Notes under the pieces: model-generated
The model's database searches: none
Told to the model about the DNA's origin: nothing
The model's input: only the letters and a program-made list of their open reading frames with translations
Shown: positions 7,358 through 13,106 of the stretch, one piece after another
How positions within the stretch are numbered: position 1 is the stretch's first letter
Layout of the letters: each line of letters begins with the position of its first letter
NCBI GenBank assembly: GCA_944391635.1
Contig: CALXUL010000057.1
Location: forward strand, 1 to 13,106
Length of the DNA: 13,106 nucleotides
Direction: 5' to 3'
Source: an uncultured Clostridia bacterium
Lineage (GTDB): Bacteria; Bacillota; Clostridia; UBA1381
Made by a program: the position numbers and the translations under genes

Positions 7358-7633
7358 TTATTTATTAACAGCATCTTTAAGAGCTTTACCAGCTTTAAAA
7401 GCCGGAACTTTTGAAGCAGCAATTTTAATTGCCTCGCCTGTTCTCGGATTCTTGCCTGTTCTTGCTTCTCTTGCTCTTACCTCAAATGTGCCGAAACCAA
7501 CAAGCTGAACTTTGCTGCCTTCAACAAGAGCGTCTGTAACTGCTGATATAACTGCATTAACAGCCTTTTCAGCATCCTTCTTTGACAGAGCAGCCTGCTC
7601 TGCTACAGCTACAATCAATTCTGATTTGTTCAT
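7358..7633 (-). CDS. hup: DNA-binding protein HU
   Basis: HU is a histone-like protein that binds and bends DNA as a dimer and compacts the nucleoid. The 91-residue protein has the standard length: an N-terminal helical dimerisation region starting MNKSELI, the GFGTF turn (46-50), and the DNA-binding arm with RTGKNPRTG (58-66) including the intercalating Pro63. It ends in a lysine-rich [14 protein letters not shown] segment. An excellent ribosome binding site (AGGAGGA, 7642-7648) and a near-consensus promoter lie upstream, consistent with high expression. Its own terminator follows. In Firmicutes HU genes are often found between mazG and yabO/rqcP, and here the rqcP neighbour is kept. Confidence 0.97.
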   Translation of the reverse strand: MNKSELIVAVAEQAALSKKDAEKAVNAVISAVTDALVEGSKVQLVGFGTFEVRAREARTGKNPRTGEAIKIAASKVPAFKAGKALKDAVNK

Positions 7634-7693
7634 AGTATGTGTCCTCCTATAAAAATACTTAAAGTTTGCCCAAAACTTTAATTAATATAGCAT

Positions 7694-7722
7694 ATTGTAT
7701 ATTAAATTTTTATAACTGTCAA
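7694..7722 (-). promoter_or_regulatory. Promoter of hup
   Basis: On the minus strand a perfect TTGACA (7722-7717) and TACAAT (7699-7694) are separated by 17 bases, with A/T-rich sequence upstream that may act as an UP element. The leader to the hup ATG would be about 55 bases. Confidence 0.8.
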
Positions 7723-7739
7723 TAGTAAATTAAATTTTT

Positions 7740-8019
7740 TGGCATATTAGCTGACTTTTTTAGAGGTTTTTGTTTAATATTGCCCCATTTTATGCCGTTT
7801 TTAGGTGTATTTAAGGCAGTATTAGTCGGTGGGATATATACAGTATATATTATCTTTTGCCACAGTATGAATGTTAGTAAATATGCCGAAAATAAAGGCG
7901 ATACAAATAATAACTATAATTATCCATCTCAAGGCGCATCTGCGCCATATTTACAGTTAGTTTTTACGCCCATTATATTAAATCAGAATTGTTATATCAA
8001 TGGGCTGGGGGATATGGTG
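7740..8019. other. Unexplained A/T-rich intergenic stretch
   Basis: About 280 bases between the hup and fusion-gene promoters. It holds a short perfect palindrome (GGCGCA/TGCGCC, 7933-7946, no T-run) and scattered A/T-rich sequence. An open plus-strand frame (7780-8022) lacks a ribosome binding site and has an unconvincing composition. A minus-strand frame (7932-7822) would encode a 36-residue hydrophobic peptide from TTG, also without a ribosome binding site. No RNA gene is recognised. Confidence 0.4.
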
Positions 8020-8048
8020 TAGACAAATAAAAATAATTCTGATATACT
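8020..8048 (+). promoter_or_regulatory. Promoter of the GTPase-Rae1 fusion gene
   Basis: TAGACA (8020-8025) and TATACT (8043-8048) are 17 bases apart, with TG one base before the -10 box. Transcription would begin near 8055, giving a leader of about 29 bases to the GTG start. Confidence 0.72.
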
Positions 8049-8083
8049 TTAATTAAAAGAAAAAAAGAAGGGCTGACAAAGAA

Positions 8084-10636
8084 GTGAAGAGAATTGTAAT
8101 CGGGATACTGGCACACGTTGATTGCGGAAAGACTACATTATCCGAGGCAATGCTTTATGCAGCAGGCGAAATATCAAAGCGCGGCAGAGTGGACAAGAAG
8201 GACAGCTTTCTTGATAATAATGAGATAGAACGCGACCGCGGAATAACTATATTTTCAAAACAGGCGCAGATAAATTTTGAGGATACTGAAATTACGCTGT
8301 TAGATACGCCGGGACATGTGGATTTCGGTGCCGAGGCAGAGCGTACGCTGGGAGTACTTGATTATGCAATTTTAATTATCAGCGCAACCGATGGTGTACA
8401 GAGTCATACACAGACGCTCTGGCGGCTCTTGGAGCACTATAAAGTGCCTGTTTTTATTTTTATAAACAAGATGGATTTGCCCTCTTCATCAAGGCCTGAG
8501 CTTATGGGTGAGATAAAAAAGGAGCTATCGGAGGCTTGCGTTGATTATTCGGCCGAGTCATTTGCGGAGGAGGCGGCTTTTTGTTCAGAGGAGCTGTTTG
8601 ATGAATATGAAGAAACCGGCAAAGTAAACTCCGGCAGCATAATAAATGCGGTTTTGTCAAGAAGAATGTTCATGTGCTTTTTTGGGTCAGCGCTTTTGGC
8701 GGAGGGGACAGAGGAATTTTTTTCAGCGATAAGAAAATATACAGTCCAAAGATGCACAGCAGACGAGTTCGGCGCGCGTGTTTTTAAGATAGCAGCAGAC
8801 GAGCGCGCAAGACGGCTAACCTATATGAAGATAACCGGAGGCAGACTTAAGGTAAAAGAAGAGCTAAAAGGAGCGGATTGGGCAGAAAAGGCTGACGAGA
8901 TACGTGTTTATTCCGGTGCAAAATATAAAAGTACGCAGGAGGTTTTTGCCGGGAGTGTGTGCGCGGTATTAGGGCTTTCAAAAACATATCCCGGAGAAGG
9001 TTTGGGTTTTGAGAGAGGAACAAAAGAGTCGGTTTTAGAGCCGGTATTTTCATATGAGGTACAACTTCCGGAAGGTGCAGATGTGCATGCGGCTCTGGCA
9101 ATTTTTAGGCGAGTTGAGGAAGAGGATCCGCAGCTTAAGGTTTTCTGGAACGAGCTTAACCAGTGTATACAGGTGCGGCTTATGGGCGAGGTTCAGATGG
9201 AGGTGCTAAAACGCATACTCTATGACCGATACGGGCTTGAGGCGGATTTTAAGCGCGGCAGAGTAATTTACAAGGAAACGATTGAACGTACAGCAGAAGG
9301 GGTCGGGCACTATGAGCCGCTGAGGCATTATGCTGAGGTGCATTTACTGCTTGAGCCCGGGAAAAACGGTTCTGGCGTGGTATTTAAGACAAATTGCAGC
9401 GAAGATATACTGGAAAGACGGTGGCAGCGTCTGATACTCACACATCTTGCAGAAAAGACGCATATTGGTGTTCTGACAGGCTCTCCGATAACCGATATTA
9501 AAATAACATTGGTAAACGGAAGGGCACATAAAAAACATACCGAAGGCGGAGATTTTAGGCAGGCGACATATCGCGCGGTAAGAAACGGGCTTATGCACGC
9601 AAAAAGCGTTATTCTTGAACCGTGGTATGATTTCCGGCTTAGTGTGCCGGTTAATAACGCCGGCAGGGCAATGACAGATCTTGAACAGATGGGCGCTGAT
9701 TTTGAGCCGCCTGCGGTGGAAGATGAGATATCGGTTATAACTGGCAGTGCGCCGGTTTGCGGCATAAGCGAATATCAGAAAAGTGTGACAGCGTATTCGG
9801 GCGGAAGGGGCAGGATTATGTGTTCTTTTTCGGGATACCGCCCTGCTAAAGACCAGGAGAAGATTATAGAAAGTATAGGTTATGATTGTGAGTCGGATGT
9901 GGAAAATACTGCCGATTCTGTTTTTTGCGCACATGGCAGCGGATTTATAGTTAAGTGGGACAAGGTCTATGATTATATGCATATTCCTCTTTATGAAAAG
10001 GAGCCGAAAGCTGAGGCAGTTACTCAAATGCCCAGGCAGGCTGCACGTCAGATAGCAGATGAAGAGGAACTTTTGCGTATATTTGAAAAGACTTATGGAA
10101 AGGTACAAATACGTAATCCGAAGCCTATGCGATCCTATTCCAAACCGTCATCTTCGTTTAAGGCAAAACCTCTGCCTCAAGGTCCTGAGTATCTTTTGAT
10201 TGACGGATACAATATTATATTTGCATCTGATGAACTGAAAAAAGCAGCAGAGGAAAGCCTCGATGATGCAAGACGGCTGCTGACACAGCGTATATGCAAC
10301 TATCAGGCAATGCGGGAAAATAATGTAATATTGGTATTTGACGCGTATAAGGTAAAGGGTGTGGAGCGCGAAACTGAGAAAATACACGGAATATCGGTAG
10401 TCTATACCAAGGAGGCGGAAACGGCAGACGCGTATATTGAAAAGGTGACAAAGCAGCTTACATCAAAGCATAGAGTGCGAGTTGCGACATCGGATAATCT
10501 TGAACAGATGATAATTTTCGGACATGGAGCAAAGCGTGTTACGGCAAATGAACTGATGGAGGAAGTGCGCGCAGCAGAAGAGGAAATACGTAACCTTATC
10601 CATAAGAATAATCTTGATAACGGCTGGAAAGAATAA
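8084..10636 (+). CDS. TetM/EF-G-like ribosome-binding GTPase fused to a YacP/Rae1-type NYN ribonuclease domain
   Basis: 850-residue two-part protein. Residues 1 to about 640 are a translation-factor GTPase of the ribosomal-protection (TetM) branch: G1 HVDCGKTT (11-18), G2 DRGITI (51-56), G3 DTPGH (74-78), G4 NKMD (128-131), G5-like GSA (201-203), then domain II (about 228-315), domain III with MGEVQMEV (367-374), a domain IV-like segment (about 395-545) and domain V ending in SFSGYRP (581-587). After a proline/serine-rich linker (about 675-700), residues 702-840 match the YacP/Rae1 nuclease: LLIDGYN (704-710), VFDAYKVKG (751-759), YTKEAETADAYIEK (774-787) and ATSDNLEQ (801-808), with all the acidic residues expected of the PIN-like NYN fold (Asp707, Asp753, Asp782, Asp804). 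Rae1 cleaves mRNA in the ribosomal A site. The GTG start follows an AGAAGGG site. A putative lipoprotein gene follows in the same transcript. Annotation as tetracycline resistance would be doubtful. Confidence 0.88.
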   Translation: MKRIVIGILAHVDCGKTTLSEAMLYAAGEISKRGRVDKKDSFLDNNEIERDRGITIFSKQAQINFEDTEITLLDTPGHVDFGAEAERTLGVLDYAILIISATDGVQSHTQTLWRLLEHYKVPVFIFINKMDLPSSSRPELMGEIKKELSEACVDYSAESFAEEAAFCSEELFDEYEETGKVNSGSIINAVLSRRMFMCFFGSALLAEGTEEFFSAIRKYTVQRCTADEFGARVFKIAADERARRLTYMKITGGRLKVKEELKGADWAEKADEIRVYSGAKYKSTQEVFAGSVCAVLGLSKTYPGEGLGFERGTKESVLEPVFSYEVQLPEGADVHAALAIFRRVEEEDPQLKVFWNELNQCIQVRLMGEVQMEVLKRILYDRYGLEADFKRGRVIYKETIERTAEGVGHYEPLRHYAEVHLLLEPGKNGSGVVFKTNCSEDILERRWQRLILTHLAEKTHIGVLTGSPITDIKITLVNGRAHKKHTEGGDFRQATYRAVRNGLMHAKSVILEPWYDFRLSVPVNNAGRAMTDLEQMGADFEPPAVEDEISVITGSAPVCGISEYQKSVTAYSGGRGRIMCSFSGYRPAKDQEKIIESIGYDCESDVENTADSVFCAHGSGFIVKWDKVYDYMHIPLYEKEPKAEAVTQMPRQAARQIADEEELLRIFEKTYGKVQIRNPKPMRSYSKPSSSFKAKPLPQGPEYLLIDGYNIIFASDELKKAAEESLDDARRLLTQRICNYQAMRENNVILVFDAYKVKGVERETEKIHGISVVYTKEAETADAYIEKVTKQLTSKHRVRVATSDNLEQMIIFGHGAKRVTANELMEEVRAAEEEIRNLIHKNNLDNGWKE

Positions 10637-10651
10637 CAGTCAAACAAGGAT

Positions 10652-10658
10652 AAGGAGG
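10652..10658 (+). promoter_or_regulatory. Strong ribosome binding site of the small lipoprotein gene
   Basis: AAGGAGG lies 6 bases before the ATG at 10665. It fixes the start of this very short gene and is the best evidence that the gene is real. Confidence 0.75.
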
Positions 10659-10664
10659 CGTGAT

Positions 10665-10796
10665 ATGCGCAAGTATATAATTTTTTGTTTGGCAATATTA
10701 TGTATAGCGTGTTTGTGCTCATCGTGCAAAAAGCAGGAGAAGATAAATGCGGTTAAGGTCGAAAATACAGTACAATCTTACTGCGCTGTGAGTTAA
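10665..10796 (+). CDS. Putative 43-residue lipoprotein of unknown function
   Basis: Not recognised as any known family. The predicted peptide has a charged start (MRKY), a hydrophobic core (residues 5-18) rich in cysteine, and an ACLCSSC-KK junction that looks like a signal peptidase II site, with Cys21 as the likely modified residue. The position -3 residue would be Cys rather than the usual Leu, so the lipobox is atypical. Only about 23 residues (KKQEKINAVKVENT and a short tail) would remain outside the membrane. It starts 28 bases after the fusion-gene stop and is followed within 10 bases by a terminator, so it is the last gene of that operon. It may be a genuine small membrane peptide or the leftover N-terminus of a decayed lipoprotein gene. 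The very strong ribosome binding site favours translation. Confidence 0.6.
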   Translation: MRKYIIFCLAILCIACLCSSCKKQEKINAVKVENTVQSYCAVS

Positions 10797-10805
10797 AAAA
10801 ATATT

Positions 10806-10836
10806 AATACCGCCGGAAAACCGTGCGGTATTTTTA
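10806..10836 (+). terminator. Terminator of the GTPase-Rae1 operon
   Basis: AATACCGC (10806-10813) pairs with GCGGTATT (10825-10832), with an inner CGG-AAAA-CCG stem-loop, followed by a T-run. It starts 9 bases after the lipoprotein stop. Confidence 0.85.
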
Positions 10837-10838
10837 TC

Positions 10839-10867
10839 TTTACAAGTGACTGAATAAAGTATATAAT
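10839..10867 (+). promoter_or_regulatory. Promoter of the polysaccharide deacetylase-like gene
   Basis: TTTACA (10839-10844) and a perfect TATAAT (10862-10867) are 17 bases apart, immediately behind the preceding terminator. The leader is about 28 bases and contains an AGGAGGG site (10890-10896) before the ATG. Confidence 0.75.
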
Positions 10868-10901
10868 ACATATATATGATTAGAAATTTAGGAGGGAGAA
10901 T

Positions 10902-11606
10902 ATGTTTGGTGGTAAGAATAAAGCCGTTACATTCAGCTATGATGACGGTGTAACTCAGGATATACGGCTGATAGAGATATTTGATAAGTATAATCTTAAG
11001 GCGACATTTAATATAAATTCCGGGCTTTTAGGTCAGCCGGGAAGCCTTCTTCGTGAGGGCAAGACGGTAAACCATACAAAGGTGTCGCCGGGTGATGTCA
11101 GGGAAATATATAAAAACCATGAGGTGGCTGCACATACGCTTACGCATCCCTTGCTTACTGAACTTGATGAAAAGGAAATAATACACCAGGTAGAGGATGA
11201 CAGGCTAAGACTTGAGGAATTAACAGGCAAGCCTGTTGTGGGTATGGCATATCCTGGAGGCGGAGTCAATTTCGACATGCGTGTGGCAGGGATTATCAAA
11301 GAGCATACCAATATTAAGTATGCGCGTACTACTGTTTCATCACACAGTTTTGATTTGCAGGAGGATTTGTATTGCTTTTTGCCGACTATTTATCATCATA
11401 GGGAATGGGACAGCATGTTTGAGACAGCAGAAAGATTTCTTAATTGTAAAGCTGATAAGCCGCAGCTTTTATATGTATGGGGTCACAGTTATGAGTTTGA
11501 CATAAACGATTCCTGGCAGAAATTTGAGGAATTTTGCAAGATGATAAGCGGCAAAGAAGATATTTTTTATGCTACTAATGCCCAGGTCTTTGGATTGGGC
11601 AGGTAA
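10902..11606 (+). CDS. Polysaccharide deacetylase family protein (NodB/CE4-like), cytoplasmic
   Basis: Predicted metal-dependent deacetylase with the NodB fold; members remove acetyl groups from sugars in glycans. The 234-residue protein shows motif 1 TFSYDDG (10-16; Asp14 the likely catalytic base, Asp15 a metal ligand), motif 2 HTLTH (78-82; the two zinc-binding histidines His78 and His82), motif 3 AYPGGG (116-121, with Tyr or Pro where many CE4 enzymes have RxPY/RxPxG) and a late WGHSYEFD (193-200) whose His195 may correspond to motif 5. There is no signal peptide or membrane segment, unlike peptidoglycan or chitin deacetylases, so it probably acts on an imported oligosaccharide or a cytoplasmic substrate. 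It has its own promoter and terminator and sits before a GH88/GH105-like gene, which suggests a role in breakdown of acetylated plant glycans. The substrate is not determined. Confidence 0.85.
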   Translation: MFGGKNKAVTFSYDDGVTQDIRLIEIFDKYNLKATFNINSGLLGQPGSLLREGKTVNHTKVSPGDVREIYKNHEVAAHTLTHPLLTELDEKEIIHQVEDDRLRLEELTGKPVVGMAYPGGGVNFDMRVAGIIKEHTNIKYARTTVSSHSFDLQEDLYCFLPTIYHHREWDSMFETAERFLNCKADKPQLLYVWGHSYEFDINDSWQKFEEFCKMISGKEDIFYATNAQVFGLGR

Positions 11607-11630
11607 AACATTTTATTTGTTAAAAAGGTG

Positions 11631-11647
11631 TATAGAATATTTCTATA
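11631..11647. repeat. Short perfect inverted repeat
   Basis: TATAGAA-TAT-TTCTATA, 7-base arms with a 3-base centre, lies 25 bases after the deacetylase stop and before its terminator. It could be a small hairpin or a protein-binding site; A/T richness makes chance plausible. Confidence 0.35.
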
Positions 11648-11672
11648 TAATAAACAAAAACATTAGTGTTGG

Positions 11673-11712
11673 ATATGAGGATACGAAAAAACGTATACCT
11701 CATATTTTTTTA
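11673..11712 (+). terminator. Terminator after the deacetylase gene
   Basis: A long stem (13 paired positions, 11673-11685 with 11692-11705, one bulged base) with a 6-base A-rich loop is followed by a run of seven T or more. It is a strong intrinsic terminator about 66 bases after the stop. Confidence 0.85.
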
Positions 11713-11750
11713 TATTTCATATAGATTTTCGCAAAAACCAGTTACCTGTG

Positions 11751-11780
11751 TTGACAAAAAGAATAAGTATACGTTATACT
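11751..11780 (+). promoter_or_regulatory. Upstream candidate promoter with overlapping palindrome
   Basis: TTGACA (11751-11756) and TATACT (11775-11780) are 18 bases apart. The -10 box is one arm of an AGTATA-CGT-TATACT inverted repeat (11766-11780), which could be a regulator site. Transcription from here would give a leader of about 100 bases for the glycoside hydrolase. Confidence 0.55.
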
Positions 11781-11826
11781 ATTTATTAGCGGTTTAAAAA
11801 ATTGACAGTTAAATAAAAATTGCAGG

Positions 11827-11855
11827 TTGATAAAATAGAGAGTAAAATATATAAT
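11827..11855 (+). promoter_or_regulatory. Proximal candidate promoter of the glycoside hydrolase gene
   Basis: TTGATA (11827-11832) and a perfect TATAAT (11850-11855) are 17 bases apart. The leader to the ATG would be about 26 bases and carries the GAGGTG site (11874-11879). Confidence 0.6.
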
Positions 11856-11887
11856 TTTATATTATAGTATGTCGAGGTGTTTATTTT

Positions 11888-13106
11888 ATGCTGAATTATA
11901 TAGCTAAGGGAAAAGAGAATACAAAAACAGGTCACAAGGAAATAATACTGCAGATAGCATCGCGATATATGAGGGATAATCCCCAAAAGCCATATATTTA
12001 TAGACCCTATAATGTAAACGGCTTTAAAACCGACAAAGACGGCAGATACATTATTGACTTTAACGAAAAGTATGGCGCAAAAGCACGTGAGAATGATTAT
12101 GGGTATGCAATTTCTAAACTGTACGCTGACAGGGAAAAGACAGTCAATATTTCTATATCTCTTAAAGGTCCTGCCTGGATTTATCTAAACGGAAAGCTTG
12201 TTGCGCAGACACATAGCTGGGATGAAGCTTTTGACAGAAACCGCGGTGTTAATCTCGAACTTAAAAAAGGCGAGAACATATTATTTGTAAAGTGCCGTAA
12301 AAACCCGTTAGGCTTTGGATGTATAATCGGTACGGATAACCATAAAAACAATATGTATTGTTTTTATTCGGCAGCTGATGGCAGCGAGGATATGATAGGC
12401 TGGAATTACAGCGATATATATGAAAGTGATGTTTTGAGTGCTGGAGATGACTTTAAAAATATAGGGTGGTACCCCAGACAAGAAGAGTATGTATTTAAAA
12501 ACAGGGCGGTTACATATGCTATAACTGGAATTTTGTGCGATAAAGAGTCGGAAGTGCAGATTGATTTTAAGACCGGGAATAAATATGATTTGTATATTGA
12601 CGGCGAAATAATAAAAGCAGATAAATTGAAATTATCTTGCGGCTTGCATAATGTTGCAGCTAAAATATATAATACCTCGGAAAATACAAAATTCAGATGT
12701 GAATTTATTGGCGCAAAACAATGTCTGCCGGAAAATATTCTTGGTGTAAAAAGCAAGTGGCTTTATCTTGAAACGGATGATGAACGCGCTCAAAACGGTT
12801 TTGACGGATGTATTGTATATGACGAAGACGCATATTATATTACAGCAAAAGACACGTATTTACGTCCTGCACTTGAAGCGGATTTGTTTGGAAAAAGCAC
12901 CTATCCGCTTGGAGTTGTTTTATATGGGATTTTACTTGCAGGCAGAGCGGTCGGCAGCCAGGAAATGATAGATTATGCGCACTCACATCTTTTAAATACA
13001 AGCAAAATTCACGACTATGCGATGTGGGATACCGCCCGTTACGGTTACGCGTTTGTAAATAATAATATGCTTAATATGGATGCTTTAGATGATTGCGGGT
13101 CGTATG
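11888..13106 (+). CDS. GH88/GH105-like unsaturated glycuronyl hydrolase (3' end outside the window)
   Basis: The first 406 residues are present and the frame is open at the right edge. The family fits unsaturated glucuronyl/rhamnogalacturonyl hydrolases, which hydrate the double bond left by polysaccharide lyases and release the neighbouring sugar, such as L-rhamnose from rhamnogalacturonan fragments. Residues 1 to about 320 form a mostly beta-strand, aromatic-rich region with two segments resembling sugar-binding jelly-roll strands (for instance WIYLNGKLVAQTHSW near 97-111). The alpha/alpha-barrel begins near 338 with TYPLGVVLYGILLAGR, then a YDYAMWDTARYG-like stretch (HDYAMWD), and the visible sequence ends in LDDCGSY (400-406), the motif that carries the catalytic aspartate in GH105-type enzymes. 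There is no signal peptide, so it is probably cytoplasmic and depends on oligosaccharide import. The ATG follows GAGGTG by 8 bases. The substrate is inferred; GH88 versus GH105 is not settled. Confidence 0.78.
   Translation, partial: MLNYIAKGKENTKTGHKEIILQIASRYMRDNPQKPYIYRPYNVNGFKTDKDGRYIIDFNEKYGAKARENDYGYAISKLYADREKTVNISISLKGPAWIYLNGKLVAQTHSWDEAFDRNRGVNLELKKGENILFVKCRKNPLGFGCIIGTDNHKNNMYCFYSAADGSEDMIGWNYSDIYESDVLSAGDDFKNIGWYPRQEEYVFKNRAVTYAITGILCDKESEVQIDFKTGNKYDLYIDGEIIKADKLKLSCGLHNVAAKIYNTSENTKFRCEFIGAKQCLPENILGVKSKWLYLETDDERAQNGFDGCIVYDEDAYYITAKDTYLRPALEADLFGKSTYPLGVVLYGILLAGRAVGSQEMIDYAHSHLLNTSKIHDYAMWDTARYGYAFVNNNMLNMDALDDCGSY

Noticed and set aside
7822..7932. 36-residue hydrophobic peptide on the minus strand from TTG
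   Set aside because: No ribosome binding site and A/T-rich DNA easily yields Ile/Phe-rich frames; no conservation data.
7780..8022. 80-codon plus-strand frame
   Set aside because: No ribosome binding site, no domain, and the tail overlaps the promoter of the next gene; kept only as an unexplained spacer.
8084..10010. Reading the GTPase as a tetracycline resistance determinant
   Set aside because: The key TetM domain IV loop is absent and the protein continues into a Rae1-like nuclease; no mobile element or resistance context is seen.
9344..10108. 254-codon open frame on the minus strand
   Set aside because: Antisense to the GTPase part of the fusion gene, which is unmistakable; a shadow of codon bias.
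11786..11986. 66-codon minus-strand frame
   Set aside because: Antisense to the glycoside hydrolase start and its promoter; Leu/Tyr/Ile-rich translation typical of A/T-rich noise.
1..13106. CRISPR array, transposon ends or phage genes
   Set aside because: No regularly spaced repeats, transposase motifs or phage structural genes were found on either strand.

Overview
This window looks like chromosomal DNA from a strictly anaerobic, gut- or rumen-type member of the Clostridia (Bacillota). The evidence is the moderate-to-low G+C, strong AGGAGG-like ribosome binding sites, clear sigma-A promoters with 17-base spacers, an oxygen-sensitive glycyl radical enzyme, a YabM/SpoVB-type flippase, MazG, HU and RqcP, and a GTPase fused to a YacP/Rae1 nuclease. 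All identifications come from motifs and remembered family patterns; no database search was run. No tRNA, rRNA, CRISPR array, transposase or phage gene was seen.

Layout. (1) 1-1753, minus strand: aroA (EPSP synthase) followed without a gap by mazG, which runs off the left edge. Both are read from a promoter at 1793-1821. (2) 1851-3458, plus: a MOP-superfamily lipid flippase of the SpoVB/YabM/MurJ type starting at TTG. (3) 3467-6925, plus: a two-gene operon with its own near-consensus promoter, encoding a glycyl radical diol dehydratase (best fit B12-independent 1,2-propanediol dehydratase) and its radical SAM activase, closed by a terminator. (4) 6984-7722, minus: hup (HU) and rqcP (S4 domain), separated by a strong hairpin terminator. 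(5) 7723-8083: a mostly unexplained spacer ending in the promoter for the next gene. (6) 8084-10836, plus: an 850-residue fusion of a TetM/EF-G-like GTPase with a YacP/Rae1-type NYN ribonuclease domain, then a 43-residue putative lipoprotein, then a terminator. (7) 10839-11712, plus: a cytoplasmic NodB/CE4-type polysaccharide deacetylase-like gene with its own promoter and terminator. (8) 11751-13106, plus: two candidate promoters and the first 406 residues of a GH88/GH105-like unsaturated glycuronyl hydrolase, cut by the right edge.

How the genes may work together. The GH105-like enzyme would release rhamnose or a related product from imported pectin fragments. Anaerobic rhamnose (or fucose) breakdown gives lactaldehyde and then 1,2-propanediol, the probable substrate of the glycyl radical enzyme. 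This link is an inference; the two loci are separate transcription units about 6 kb apart. YabM-type flippase, MazG, HU and RqcP are often close neighbours in Firmicutes, and here they are scattered on both strands around the dehydratase operon. The most interesting object is the GTPase-Rae1 fusion. Its GTPase part would carry a ribosome-dependent A-site mRNA nuclease to the ribosome, and the domain IV loop that displaces tetracycline in TetM is replaced by a different conserved-looking loop.
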